Origin: Ruminococcus sp. | GTDB lineage: Bacteria; Bacillota; Clostridia; Oscillospirales; Ruminococcaceae | DNA length: 41,122 nucleotides | Reading direction: 5' to 3' | Assembly: GCA_017521805.1 (NCBI GenBank) | Contig: JAFXDK010000052.1 | Span: 1 to 41,122 of the forward strand | Shown here: positions 7,950 to 14,845 of the stretch, one piece after another | Layout of the letters: each line of letters starts with the position of its first letter | Numbering within the stretch: position 1 is the first letter of the stretch | Translations under genes and position numbers: made by a program | Notes under the pieces: generated by a model | Seen by the model: the letters and a program-made list of their open reading frames with translations, nothing else | What the model was told of the DNA's origin: nothing | The model's database searches: none

Positions 7950-8372
7950 ATGAAAAAAGATTCGGGTTATAATACCGCACAAAAGGAAAAGCTTCTCGAC
8001 TATCTCATAAATAATAAGGACAAGCACACCAGCGCGCAGGAAATCGACAATTTTCTCCGTTCTGTCGGCTCTCCTGTGGGTATGGCGACTATTTACCGCC
8101 AACTTGACCGCCTTGTTGAAGCAGGAACTGTCCGCAAATTCGTAATCGACGGCAAAACAAGCGCCTGCTATCAGTACATCGAAAACGAAAAGGAGTGTCA
8201 GGAGCATTTCCACCTGAAATGCCGAAGCTGCGGAAAGCTGATACATCTCAACTGCAATCGGCTTATGGACATAAACAACCATATCGCACAGCACCACGGC
8301 TTTATCATTGATCCCTCACAGACCGTTTTTTACGGCAGCTGCTCGGATTGCATCGGCTTATCAGAGGAATAA
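7950..8372 (+). CDS. Fur-family metal-responsive repressor (Fur/Zur/PerR type)
   Basis: A 140-residue protein. The N-terminal winged helix contains VGMATIYRQLDRLVEAGTV, the diagnostic Fur-family recognition region (about 43-61). The C-terminal metal-binding domain has HFH (86-88) and two CxxC pairs, C91/C94 and C131/C134, which form the structural zinc site in this family. The HH at 115-116 may contribute to metal sensing. Sequence alone does not say whether the cofactor is Fe, Zn or Mn, or whether it senses peroxide; the strong Cys4 site and short N-terminus would fit Zur or PerR as well as Fur. Transcribed singly from its own promoter. The last 43 bases overlap a small antisense ORF. Confidence 0.9.
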   Translation: MKKDSGYNTAQKEKLLDYLINNKDKHTSAQEIDNFLRSVGSPVGMATIYRQLDRLVEAGTVRKFVIDGKTSACYQYIENEKECQEHFHLKCRSCGKLIHLNCNRLMDINNHIAQHHGFIIDPSQTVFYGSCSDCIGLSEE

Positions 8373-8455
8373 ACCTTGACCTCATCCGTTTCCTCGCCGC
8401 TGTCTGTTAAATTTGTCGGTCTGGGAATGTATATTTTCATATCTTCATCTGCCAT
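8330..8455 (-). CDS. Possible 41-aa acidic small protein, convergent with the Fur gene
   Basis: A minus-strand ORF of 42 codons running from ATG at 8455 down to TAA at 8332-8330. A strong ribosome site GAGGTGAGG lies 4-12 bases before the ATG. The N-terminus reads MADEDMKIYIPRPTNLTD, followed by an acidic stretch (SGEETDEV). The 3' third overlaps the end of the Fur-family gene on the other strand. It is too short to judge by composition, and no clear promoter or terminator was found. The ribosome site and sensible codons over the part outside fur are the only support. Confidence 0.45.
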   Translation of the reverse strand: MADEDMKIYIPRPTNLTDSGEETDEVKVYSSDKPMQSEQLP

Positions 8456-8506
8456 TTTCCTCACCTCGTTGATATTATTCCTCAATGAAAAGGAATTATT
8501 CAAACT

Positions 8507-9007
8507 ATGAAAATTTTTAAAACCCTGCTGACTGTTATTGCGGCAGATATACTTTCACTTTTTATCGGATTAACTCTTGCAGGCTCATCAACCGTGATAT
8601 TCCGCGTAATATCGGCAATCTGCACTGTTGGAATCCTTGTTTGCGTGCTGGGAAATTTCGCTGCAAAAACAGCCTTGGCGGATATAAAATCCGCACGGCT
8701 CAGCAAGAAAAAGCTCTCCCCTGCCATGCCTTTGATTATGAGTATTTCCGCTTCATTTCCCGCAGTTTGCAGTTGGCTGATACTGAGATATTCCCATATA
8801 GATTTTTATCGCTGGCATAAAATTATAAACGGGTATTTTATCCAGATTTACAATTTTATAAATCCTGATGCGTCCTCTGCGGCACTGACTTCAAAAGAAA
8901 TAACAGCTATGTTTCCACTTGCGTTTGTACCTGCGGCTGTATTCCTTGCAGGATATTATATCACTTATTTCAAAGAAAGAGAGGCTAATCATGCCGTCAA
9001 ACAGTAG
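8507..9007 (+). CDS. Uncharacterised small integral membrane protein
   Basis: 166 residues with about four hydrophobic segments: TMs near 5-25 and 30-53, one near 75-93 and one near 135-153. It ends in a short charged tail. AAAAGGAATT lies upstream of ATG 8507. The stop overlaps the start of the next gene (8991), so the two are translationally coupled and probably work together. I do not recognise the family. Confidence 0.75.
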   Translation: MKIFKTLLTVIAADILSLFIGLTLAGSSTVIFRVISAICTVGILVCVLGNFAAKTALADIKSARLSKKKLSPAMPLIMSISASFPAVCSWLILRYSHIDFYRWHKIINGYFIQIYNFINPDASSAALTSKEITAMFPLAFVPAAVFLAGYYITYFKEREANHAVKQ

Positions 9008-9425
9008 AAATCTTGAACCGTCTGAACTTTTGAATTTATACTGGAGTTATTATCAGCTCCATGCTGACCAGCGAATGAAAATTACTGAGCTTTTCATCAC
9101 CGTTGAAACAATTCTTTTTGGCGTTTACGCCGCCATGTTCGGAGAAAATCTCTCTCTTATGCTGATTATATCCATTGCGGTATTTATTATCGGGCTGATT
9201 TGTTACTTTCTCGATGTCAGGTCAACTATGCTGCTCCACGACTGCCGTGTTGCAATCAGAGAAATCGAAAGCCGTTTTATGCCAAATTATTCTCAGAATA
9301 TGCGGCTTTTCACCTGTGTTAAAAAGCACGAGGGACTTATAAAATTTTCAAAGCTTATCCGTTCATGCTATCTCTCCGTAAGTCTTGCCGGAATAGCTAT
9401 GATTATTATTTCTGTTTTAGCGTAA
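8991..9425 (+). CDS. Uncharacterised 2-3 TM membrane protein (possibly RipA-like)
   Basis: 144 residues from ATG 8991. The frame opens earlier at 8919, but AGAGAGG just before 8991 and the small overlap with the upstream gene support this start. A polar N-terminus contains YWSYYQLHADQR, followed by a TM near 28-45, a second near 53-72 ending in DVRS, an amphipathic cytoplasmic region and a last TM near 124-143. The Y..Y...A.QR motif before paired helices loosely recalls the RipA-type small membrane protein family; this is a weak recollection. It forms a two-gene unit with 8507. Confidence 0.75.
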   Translation: MPSNSRNLEPSELLNLYWSYYQLHADQRMKITELFITVETILFGVYAAMFGENLSLMLIISIAVFIIGLICYFLDVRSTMLLHDCRVAIREIESRFMPNYSQNMRLFTCVKKHEGLIKFSKLIRSCYLSVSLAGIAMIIISVLA

Positions 9426-9427
9426 TT

Positions 9428-9453
9428 AAAGCCTGCCGATTTTGGCAGGCTTT
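9428..9453. terminator. Bidirectional terminator between convergent genes
   Basis: AAAGCCTGCC pairs with GGCAGGCTTT around GATTTT. The A tract on one side and T tract on the other allow it to end both the plus-strand 8991 gene and the minus-strand permease gene at 9458. Confidence 0.85.
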
Positions 9454-9457
9454 ATAT

Positions 9458-10621
9458 TTATGCATTGACAATTCTTTCATTTTCAAAAAGTCTGCCAACC
9501 ACAAAAACTGCAATTGCTGAAAACACAACATTTACAGCACATGTTATTATCACGAAGGTAGATGAATAATCGCATACAATGATATCATGCATTACAACCA
9601 TTGTGTTCCATGCAGGTATGCAAGCATTTATCATTCCCAGTTTATCAACTGTTTCTCCAAAACTTTCCACCATTGTAAGCATGCTTGCAATCATAAGAAT
9701 CATCATAAATACAGGCGCTACGGTTGTAGCTTGCTTTACGTCCTTAGCTAATGTAGAAAGAATAAGAAGTATTCCCGCAAGTGCAAATACAGCTGTTATC
9801 GTAACACCGAAAAGGAGCAGATATTCTGAAAAACTGTAAGAAATGCTTTCTGTGGCTCCTGTTGATTTTGCCAGCTTGGGTAATGAACCTGCCATACCTA
9901 AAAATGCAGATATACCGCCTATAATTGCCGCAATAAATACGCAGAGGGACTTACCTGCTGCAATAGCGCTTCTTTTTACAGGTGTAATTAGCATAGTATT
10001 TAAAAAGCCCCGTTCCTTATCCCCTGCTACAGACTCTGCGGCAAGATTCATACAGACCATAAATACGGACATAAGTATCATTGTCGGCAATAGTATTCCA
10101 AGCATTTTCTTTACAAAGTAATTTTCGTCGCCGTAATCATAATCAATATCAGTATCAGAATTTATTGTGAAAACCTTTGGCTGAAATGCATTGAGAGATT
10201 CCAAAGTCATATTATATAGCATTGCAGAATCAGATTTCTCTGAATTGTACCATATCTGAACGTCTGAAAGCTCTGTTTCTCCTGTCTCCACAATTGCAAA
10301 ATCATCGGGAAATACAACAAGCAAATCACATTTCTTTTCGGAAATCTGATTTTTTATAGAATCGATTTCCAGTTCTGTTGAATTAATTCCAAGCTCTGAA
10401 AAAACTTCCATCATATATTCAGGTGCGTTTATACAGTATGCAGTATAGTCTTTGTTGTCTGTTCCGCTTGTGCTTTCACTCATTGTTGACATAAGCATAG
10501 CATAACCAGATACTATTATAAAAGGCAACAGTATAATCTGGACTAAAATCATCTTATCAGAAAAACAGGATTTCAGTTCTTTTTTTGTAATTGCAAGTAT
10601 ATCTTTAATCATTTGGTTCAT
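9458..10621 (-). CDS. ABC-2 type transporter permease (NatB-like)
   Basis: 387 residues. TM1 is about 24-44, followed by a long extracytoplasmic domain (about 45-170). A C-terminal bundle of five TMs includes LLPTMILMSVFMVCMNL, then the cytoplasmic signature ESVAGDKERGFLNTMLITP, which is typical of NatB/YhaP-type exporters. Its ATG overlaps the stop of the ATPase gene by 4 bases. With that ATPase it forms an exporter. In characterised NatAB the role is sodium or drug efflux, but substrate specificity is not readable here. Confidence 0.9.
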   Translation of the reverse strand: MNQMIKDILAITKKELKSCFSDKMILVQIILLPFIIVSGYAMLMSTMSESTSGTDNKDYTAYCINAPEYMMEVFSELGINSTELEIDSIKNQISEKKCDLLVVFPDDFAIVETGETELSDVQIWYNSEKSDSAMLYNMTLESLNAFQPKVFTINSDTDIDYDYGDENYFVKKMLGILLPTMILMSVFMVCMNLAAESVAGDKERGFLNTMLITPVKRSAIAAGKSLCVFIAAIIGGISAFLGMAGSLPKLAKSTGATESISYSFSEYLLLFGVTITAVFALAGILLILSTLAKDVKQATTVAPVFMMILMIASMLTMVESFGETVDKLGMINACIPAWNTMVVMHDIIVCDYSSTFVIITCAVNVVFSAIAVFVVGRLFENERIVNA

Positions 10622-11385
10622 TCTCCTTTATGTTCCTTGTAAATATCATAGAAAGCGTCTTCAAGAGAACGTCCATTTCTGATATTTTCAATAGTATCAT
10701 TTTCAACAATTTTACCGTCAATGATAATTGCCGCACGGTCACAAATCTTTTCAACAAGGTCGAAAAGATGAGTTGATATAATTACGCATTTACCCTCTGC
10801 TTTCATCTGTAAAATAAAATCACGGACTTCTCTCGCGGCAATTATATCAAGACCATTTGTCGGCTCATCAAAGATGATAAAATCGGGATTGTGAATAACT
10901 GAAATAACAAGGGAAACTTTCTGGCGCATACCTTGTGAAAGCTTGCTTATCTTTGTTTCAGCAAAAGCGGATATACCAAAGTTTTCAAACAATTCTTTCT
11001 TTCGCTTTTTTGCAGTTTCAGCAGGAATATGATAAAGCTCTGCGAAGAAATCATACATTTCATCTGCTGTTGATTTCATATCAAGCTTTAAATCAGTGGT
11101 GAGAAACGAGAACTCAGAACGTATATCTGTAGGATTTTCAACAACACTTTTATCGTTGTAGAATACATCACCGCTGTCAGGCTTAATAAGAGTTGAGAGC
11201 ATTCTCATAGTTGTGGTTTTTCCTGCGCCGTTAGGTCCTAAAAGTCCGAAAACTTCACCTGAATTTGCTGTAAAGCTGATACCATTTACCGCAGTCTTTT
11301 TACGGTCTTTCAGGTTAAGTGCCTTTCTCTGCTTTTCACTTACCTGAAATGTTTTCACTAAATTTTCTGCACGTAATCTCTTCAT
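10618..11385 (-). CDS. ABC transporter ATP-binding protein (NatA-like)
   Basis: 255 residues. Walker A is GPNGAGKT (50-57), the signature is LSQGMRQ, Walker B is FIIFDEPTNGLD, and the switch region is IISTHLFD. The insertion DVFYNDKSVVENPTDIRSEF after Walker A and the LSQGM signature are typical of NatA/DRA-type ATPases that energise ABC-2 exporters. It lies between an XRE regulator (17-base gap) and the NatB-like permease (4-base overlap), in the order regulator, ATPase, permease on the minus strand. Confidence 0.92.
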   Translation of the reverse strand: MKRLRAENLVKTFQVSEKQRKALNLKDRKKTAVNGISFTANSGEVFGLLGPNGAGKTTTMRMLSTLIKPDSGDVFYNDKSVVENPTDIRSEFSFLTTDLKLDMKSTADEMYDFFAELYHIPAETAKKRKKELFENFGISAFAETKISKLSQGMRQKVSLVISVIHNPDFIIFDEPTNGLDIIAAREVRDFILQMKAEGKCVIISTHLFDLVEKICDRAAIIIDGKIVENDTIENIRNGRSLEDAFYDIYKEHKGE

Positions 11386-11402
11386 AATTTAAACCTTTCA
11401 TA

Positions 11403-12014
11403 TTATCTTTTAAATTTTCGTTTACAACGCGTGGTCTTTTTGCAATGCGGACATTCAAAATGAGCTGAAAATGGAGTTACTGTAATAACACCCTTTAAGT
11501 AGGTTTTACCACTTGGGGTAAATGTAGTTTGACATTCAGTACATTCAAAATAACCCGCTTTGCTGTCAACTGTTGAACCCAATACAATTCCTAATATTGC
11601 AGTGATAATCGCTGAAATTATTAAACTTGCATCATCTTCAATATTAAGATTTTCATAAGCAACCACACTGCAGTTCAAACCTACAGCTATTCCAGACATT
11701 AAGAATATCGCTCCTGCCGTCAGCAATCTTTTTATGTTTGTTTTTTTCTCGCCGAGGATGTTTACGATATTTTCTTCAGCTTTCTTCTTATATTCCTCAT
11801 TGGAAAGCTTTTCACCAGAAAGCAGTTCATTTACGCTTATGTCAAGAATTTCACACAGCGGCATCATAAGTGATACATCAGGCATTCCCTTTCCCGTTTC
11901 CCACTTTGAAATTGTTCTGTCACTGACAAGCAACTCGTCAGCAAGTTGACGTTGTGTCATCCCTTTAGCTTTTCTCAACTGCGAAATGAACTGTCCTATT
12001 TTTATCTGATCCAT
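11403..12014 (-). CDS. Membrane-anchored XRE regulator with C-terminal zinc ribbon
   Basis: 203 residues. The N-terminal HTH_3 domain (about 6-62) has the pattern RKAKGMTQRQLADELLVSDR. A linker and two TM segments follow (about 98-117 and 128-146), then a C-terminal cytoplasmic tail with CTEC and CPHC pairs, a probable zinc ribbon. This architecture suggests a repressor tethered to the membrane. It is the first gene of the NatAB-like operon and is a likely regulator of it. The ribosome site GGAGG precedes ATG 12014. No convincing -35 partner was found for the TATACT about 30 bases upstream. Signal unknown. Confidence 0.85.
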   Translation of the reverse strand: MDQIKIGQFISQLRKAKGMTQRQLADELLVSDRTISKWETGKGMPDVSLMMPLCEILDISVNELLSGEKLSNEEYKKKAEENIVNILGEKKTNIKRLLTAGAIFLMSGIAVGLNCSVVAYENLNIEDDASLIISAIITAILGIVLGSTVDSKAGYFECTECQTTFTPSGKTYLKGVITVTPFSAHFECPHCKKTTRCKRKFKR

Positions 12015-12133
12015 TATATTGACCTCCTTTGATTTCAGTATATCATAAATTCAAAAAAATGGAACACACGCACCGTAGAAACTTTAAAAAATCGAACTCT
12101 ACTATACGTGGAGTGCGTTATATAGCCAAATAG

Positions 12134-12565
12134 TTACATTTTCTTTTTATAATATGTTCCTACTGCAACCGTTATAATTACGCCCACTATCATATCAATT
12201 GCAAGGGTTATGCTTACAACCTCGCTGATAAATCCGCTGATAATTACAGCAATCGCTGTCAGATAGAGTGAAATAAGACTTGAAGTCTGCATTGTTTTCT
12301 TAGCTATTTCAATATTTCGTTCATCCGTTTCCTCTATGTAACGCTTTTTGAGCTGTTCCTCATTATGAAGAATAACATATGTACTGACAAGTGAAAAAAT
12401 TGCTGTGACCATTAATGCTGAAAACACGCCTGTCACCAGTCCCTGTGAAAATTCACTGCCTCCTTTGACAAGAAATTGCACAGTGAAAAATACAATCGGC
12501 ATAGTAAGACACTTAAATATACTGATTTTAAACTTATTTTCATACTTTTTTCTGAACTCTTTCAT
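12134..12565 (-). CDS. Small integral membrane protein of an XRE-linked operon
   Basis: 143 residues with about four TM segments (near 17-34, 42-66, 98-116 and 119-137). A central cytoplasmic motif reads EETDERNIEIAKKT. The DER..I..K motif between helix pairs is characteristic of a group of small Firmicutes membrane proteins usually encoded beside XRE regulators (DUF2178-like; family name uncertain). Last gene of a three-gene minus-strand operon, 12 bases after the regulator. Function unknown. Confidence 0.8.
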   Translation of the reverse strand: MKEFRKKYENKFKISIFKCLTMPIVFFTVQFLVKGGSEFSQGLVTGVFSALMVTAIFSLVSTYVILHNEEQLKKRYIEETDERNIEIAKKTMQTSSLISLYLTAIAVIISGFISEVVSITLAIDMIVGVIITVAVGTYYKKKM

Positions 12566-12577
12566 AATTTAATCTCC

Positions 12578-12784
12578 TTATAAATTTTCGTCGCCCTCAA
12601 AGATAAAAAGCTCCTCTATCGTCATACCGAAGAATTGTGCAGCTTTGTGGGCAAGTGTTAATGATGCGTTATATCTCCCGTTTTCAAGGGAAATAATCGT
12701 TTGTCGGGTAACGCAAAGAGCATCTGCAAGCTCCTGCTGTGTTACTTTACGGCTTTTTCTCAATTCCTGTATTTTGTTTTTCAC
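12578..12784 (-). CDS. Short XRE-family repressor
   Basis: 68 residues, essentially one HTH_3 domain: IQELRKSRKVTQQELADALC, then TRQTIISLENGRYNASLTLA. The start is taken as GTG 12784 because GGAAGGGAGGAC lies 7 bases before it. A longer frame to 12835 begins inside the upstream gene with no ribosome site. The gene overlaps the end of 12747-12983 by 38 bases. It is the probable binder of the three TTTACAT motifs in the operon promoter, giving autorepression. Confidence 0.88.
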   Translation of the reverse strand: MKNKIQELRKSRKVTQQELADALCVTRQTIISLENGRYNASLTLAHKAAQFFGMTIEELFIFEGDENL

Positions 12785-12983
12785 AAATTTTGTCCTCCCT
12801 TCCGCTGCTATACACCAGTACAACAGCGACTGCAACGCCTATTGTAAGCCACGGAAATGCAGCTTCGGTAAATTCTGCAAATGCACCGCCGATATGACTG
12901 CTGCTCAAACGGAGTATAAGTGCGGCAGTTATAAAAACAGTTCCGATATTTCTTACAATACTTTTGCCTTTTTGATTAAGCAT
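12747..12983 (-). CDS. Small two-TM membrane protein, first gene of the XRE operon
   Basis: 78 residues. Two hydrophobic segments (about 11-27 and 42-59) flank a short loop, and the tail is charged. AAAGGAG lies 6-12 bases before ATG 12983, and a perfect promoter is 45 bases upstream, so this is a genuine gene despite its size. It overlaps the repressor gene by 38 bases. I do not recognise the family. Confidence 0.75.
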   Translation of the reverse strand: MLNQKGKSIVRNIGTVFITAALILRLSSSHIGGAFAEFTEAAFPWLTIGVAVAVVLVYSSGREDKICEKQNTGIEKKP

Positions 12984-13006
12984 AATAATTCTCCTTTCAA
13001 ATTGAT

Positions 13007-13070
13007 GTAAAGTTCACCTTACATTTATAGTATAGCACACTTTACATTATTTGTCAAGTAAACTTTACAT
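13007..13070 (-). promoter_or_regulatory. Promoter with three 23-bp-spaced operator motifs
   Basis: On the minus strand, TTGACA (13057-13052), 17 bp, TATACT (13034-13029). TTTACAT or CTTACAT (plus-strand reading) occurs at 13064, 13041 and 13018, exactly 23 bp apart: upstream of the -35, in the spacer and downstream of the -10. The first is part of a perfect dyad, GTAAACTTTAC (13058-13068). The layout would block polymerase at every step. The repressor at 12578 is the natural candidate ligand. Confidence 0.8.
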
Positions 13071-13103
13071 GTTTTTTAAAAAAATTTTTTCGGATAAAAA
13101 AAT

Positions 13104-13281
13104 ACACCTTATCAGAGGTGTCAGACTGTAGAAAAAGGCATATTGTATAACGGACACGGCACGCCGTGTCCCTACAAAACGGCTATTTTACGTTGCACGA
13201 TGTAGGGTCACGGCGTGCCGTGACCGCAATTTCGGAACGAAATTCACGTTTTTCAACAATCTCACACCTCATCAGAGGTGT
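13104..13281. repeat. Composite palindromic intergenic element
   Basis: Two 18-bp hairpin units, ACACCTTATCAGAGGTGT (13104-13121) and ACACCTCATCAGAGGTGT (13264-13281), bracket two 20-bp near-perfect palindromes, GGACACGGCACGCCGTGTCC (13152-13171) and GGTCACGGCGTGCCGTGACC (13206-13225). The inner pair is arranged as inverted copies that also share the adjacent CCCTACA/TGTAGGG. No ORF. The rubrerythrin terminator (22417-22445) reuses the same GGGACACGG arm. It is likely a short non-autonomous repeat of the host genome. Confidence 0.65.
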
Positions 13282-13301
13282 ACAATTATTAGCGGCTCCC
13301 A

Positions 13302-13958
13302 TTAATCAATCGACGGAATCCCCATTTCAGTATCGGGAGAAACTTTGTAATCAGAAAATCGGTAGTCGTTTATAGGTTTTATTTTCTTGTTTTCTTCCTC
13401 ATATGCAAGAAAAGTCATAGTCAGAGGAATAAAATAGGGATATCCTGCATCGCCCTTTATAGCATTATGGGAATTACGCAATATTTTTATTAAAATAAGA
13501 TTTATAACAAGAGGAACAAGATTAACAAAATTAAACAGGGCTGTAAAAATCATTATAGCCGTAGAAAGTTTAAGATAAAACAGCTTTTTATAGAAAATAA
13601 AATAAAAATACATAGCATATCCTAACACAACTCCGATTAGGCACACAAGCACACTGCGAGTAGTCGCGTATACAAGTGAGAGTTTTTCTCCGTGGATAAA
13701 ATCAAATGAATCAAAAGCATATGTGAAAAGTATCACAGCAATCAGCGCCACAACATTAAAGAAAAATCCCACCCAGAAATCATGGACATAGACCTCTCGC
13801 TTTTTTTGCATTTCAAGCATATGGTCGTTGAAATCGTGCACTTCCTTGTACATCTTGTCCGATGTGATATTTATACTGTTTGAACTTATATTTTCGATTG
13901 TAATATAATCAAGCTCATCAAGGCTGATTTTTTTATTATAGTAATTGTTTAATCTCAT
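13302..13958 (-). CDS. Uncharacterised membrane protein with four TM segments
   Basis: 218 residues. A polar N-terminal region of about 60 residues precedes TM segments near 62-82, 94-116, 123-143 and 144-160, then a polar C-terminal tail. AAGGAGG lies before ATG 13958. The gene is monocistronic on the minus strand, with a perfect promoter just upstream. No family recognised. Confidence 0.75.
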   Translation of the reverse strand: MRLNNYYNKKISLDELDYITIENISSNSINITSDKMYKEVHDFNDHMLEMQKKREVYVHDFWVGFFFNVVALIAVILFTYAFDSFDFIHGEKLSLVYATTRSVLVCLIGVVLGYAMYFYFIFYKKLFYLKLSTAIMIFTALFNFVNLVPLVINLILIKILRNSHNAIKGDAGYPYFIPLTMTFLAYEEENKKIKPINDYRFSDYKVSPDTEMGIPSID

Positions 13959-13981
13959 AGCAATGCCTCCTTATTATTTAT

Positions 13982-14010
13982 ATTATAAGACTATATTCAT
14001 ATTTTGTCAA
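13982..14010 (-). promoter_or_regulatory. Sigma-A promoter of the 13302-13958 gene
   Basis: Minus strand: TTGACA (14010-14005), 17 bp, TATAAT (13987-13982). Confidence 0.85.
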
Positions 14011-14148
14011 TAGTTTTGTAAACATTTGAGTAATACATATTAAATGCCTTTCATTCCAAAATTGTAGATTTCACCAAACAGCCTACAGCATTACTATAAT
14101 TTTACAATCAATAGCTGAAAGCTAACGACTTTAATCTCAAATTTGCTA

Positions 14149-14177
14149 TTTACAAAACAATAAAAATATGCTATAAT
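14149..14177 (+). promoter_or_regulatory. Sigma-A promoter of pth-mfd
   Basis: TTTACA (14149-14154), 17 bp, TATAAT (14172-14177), 32 bases before the pth start. Confidence 0.8.
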
Positions 14178-14209
14178 AAGCTGATAAATATTGAATTGGA
14201 GCGATAAAT

Positions 14210-14836
14210 ATGAGTATTTTTGATGTGTTCGACAGAATTTCGCAGAATTCGCACACTTCACAAGGTAAAATAGAATATATAATAGCAGGTCTGGGCAATC
14301 CGGGTATGCAGTACGAGGGAACTCGCCATAATGCAGGATTCTGCACTCTTGATACACTTGCATCACAAATGGGCGAGAGCATCAGCCGCCTTAAATTCAA
14401 GGGCAAAACAGCCGAGGTAAATATAAACGGCGTCCGCTGTCTGCTCCTTGAACCTACAACATATATGAACAACAGCGGCGAATCCGTTGTACAGGCGCTT
14501 GAATTCTACAAGCTCAGCACCGACCGCCTTATCGTTGTATACGATGACATATCCCTTGACCCCGGTAAACTGAGAATCCGCAGAAAAGGCAGTCACGGCG
14601 GTCATAACGGAATCCGCAGTATCATCGAGCTTACAGGCAAAGACGATTTTCCGCGCATAAAAATGGGCGTAGGCAAAAAACCACACCCAGATTATGACCT
14701 TGCAAAATGGGTTCTGGGCAAATTCAGCAAGGAGGATTCCGAAAAATTCAAATCCGCCGCTGAAAATGCCTGCAAATGTATTAAGCTTATGGTGCAGGGC
14801 AAAACAGACGAAGCTATGAATAAATTCAACTCATAG
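14210..14836 (+). CDS. pth: Peptidyl-tRNA hydrolase
   Basis: 208 residues. Cleaves peptidyl-tRNA released prematurely from ribosomes, recycling tRNA. The family core begins with IIAGLGNPG (about 24-32), and GTRHNAGF carries the catalytic His (H40; N30 in GNPG also lines the site). Further conserved blocks are TYMNNSGE, VYDDISLDPGKLRIR and GSHGGHNGIRSI. The protein has about 20 extra N-terminal residues compared with typical Pth (catalytic His near 20), but no better start codon is available and TTGGAG precedes ATG 14210. mfd follows after 9 bases; the pth-mfd order is common in Firmicutes. Confidence 0.96.
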   Translation: MSIFDVFDRISQNSHTSQGKIEYIIAGLGNPGMQYEGTRHNAGFCTLDTLASQMGESISRLKFKGKTAEVNINGVRCLLLEPTTYMNNSGESVVQALEFYKLSTDRLIVVYDDISLDPGKLRIRRKGSHGGHNGIRSIIELTGKDDFPRIKMGVGKKPHPDYDLAKWVLGKFSKEDSEKFKSAAENACKCIKLMVQGKTDEAMNKFNS

Positions 14837-14845
14837 GAGCGTTAA

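Noticed and set aside
12060-12120. Possible inverted repeat ACGCAC...GTGCGT between two minus-strand operons
   Set aside because: Only short, interrupted arms match, and there is no T tract or promoter overlap to give it meaning.
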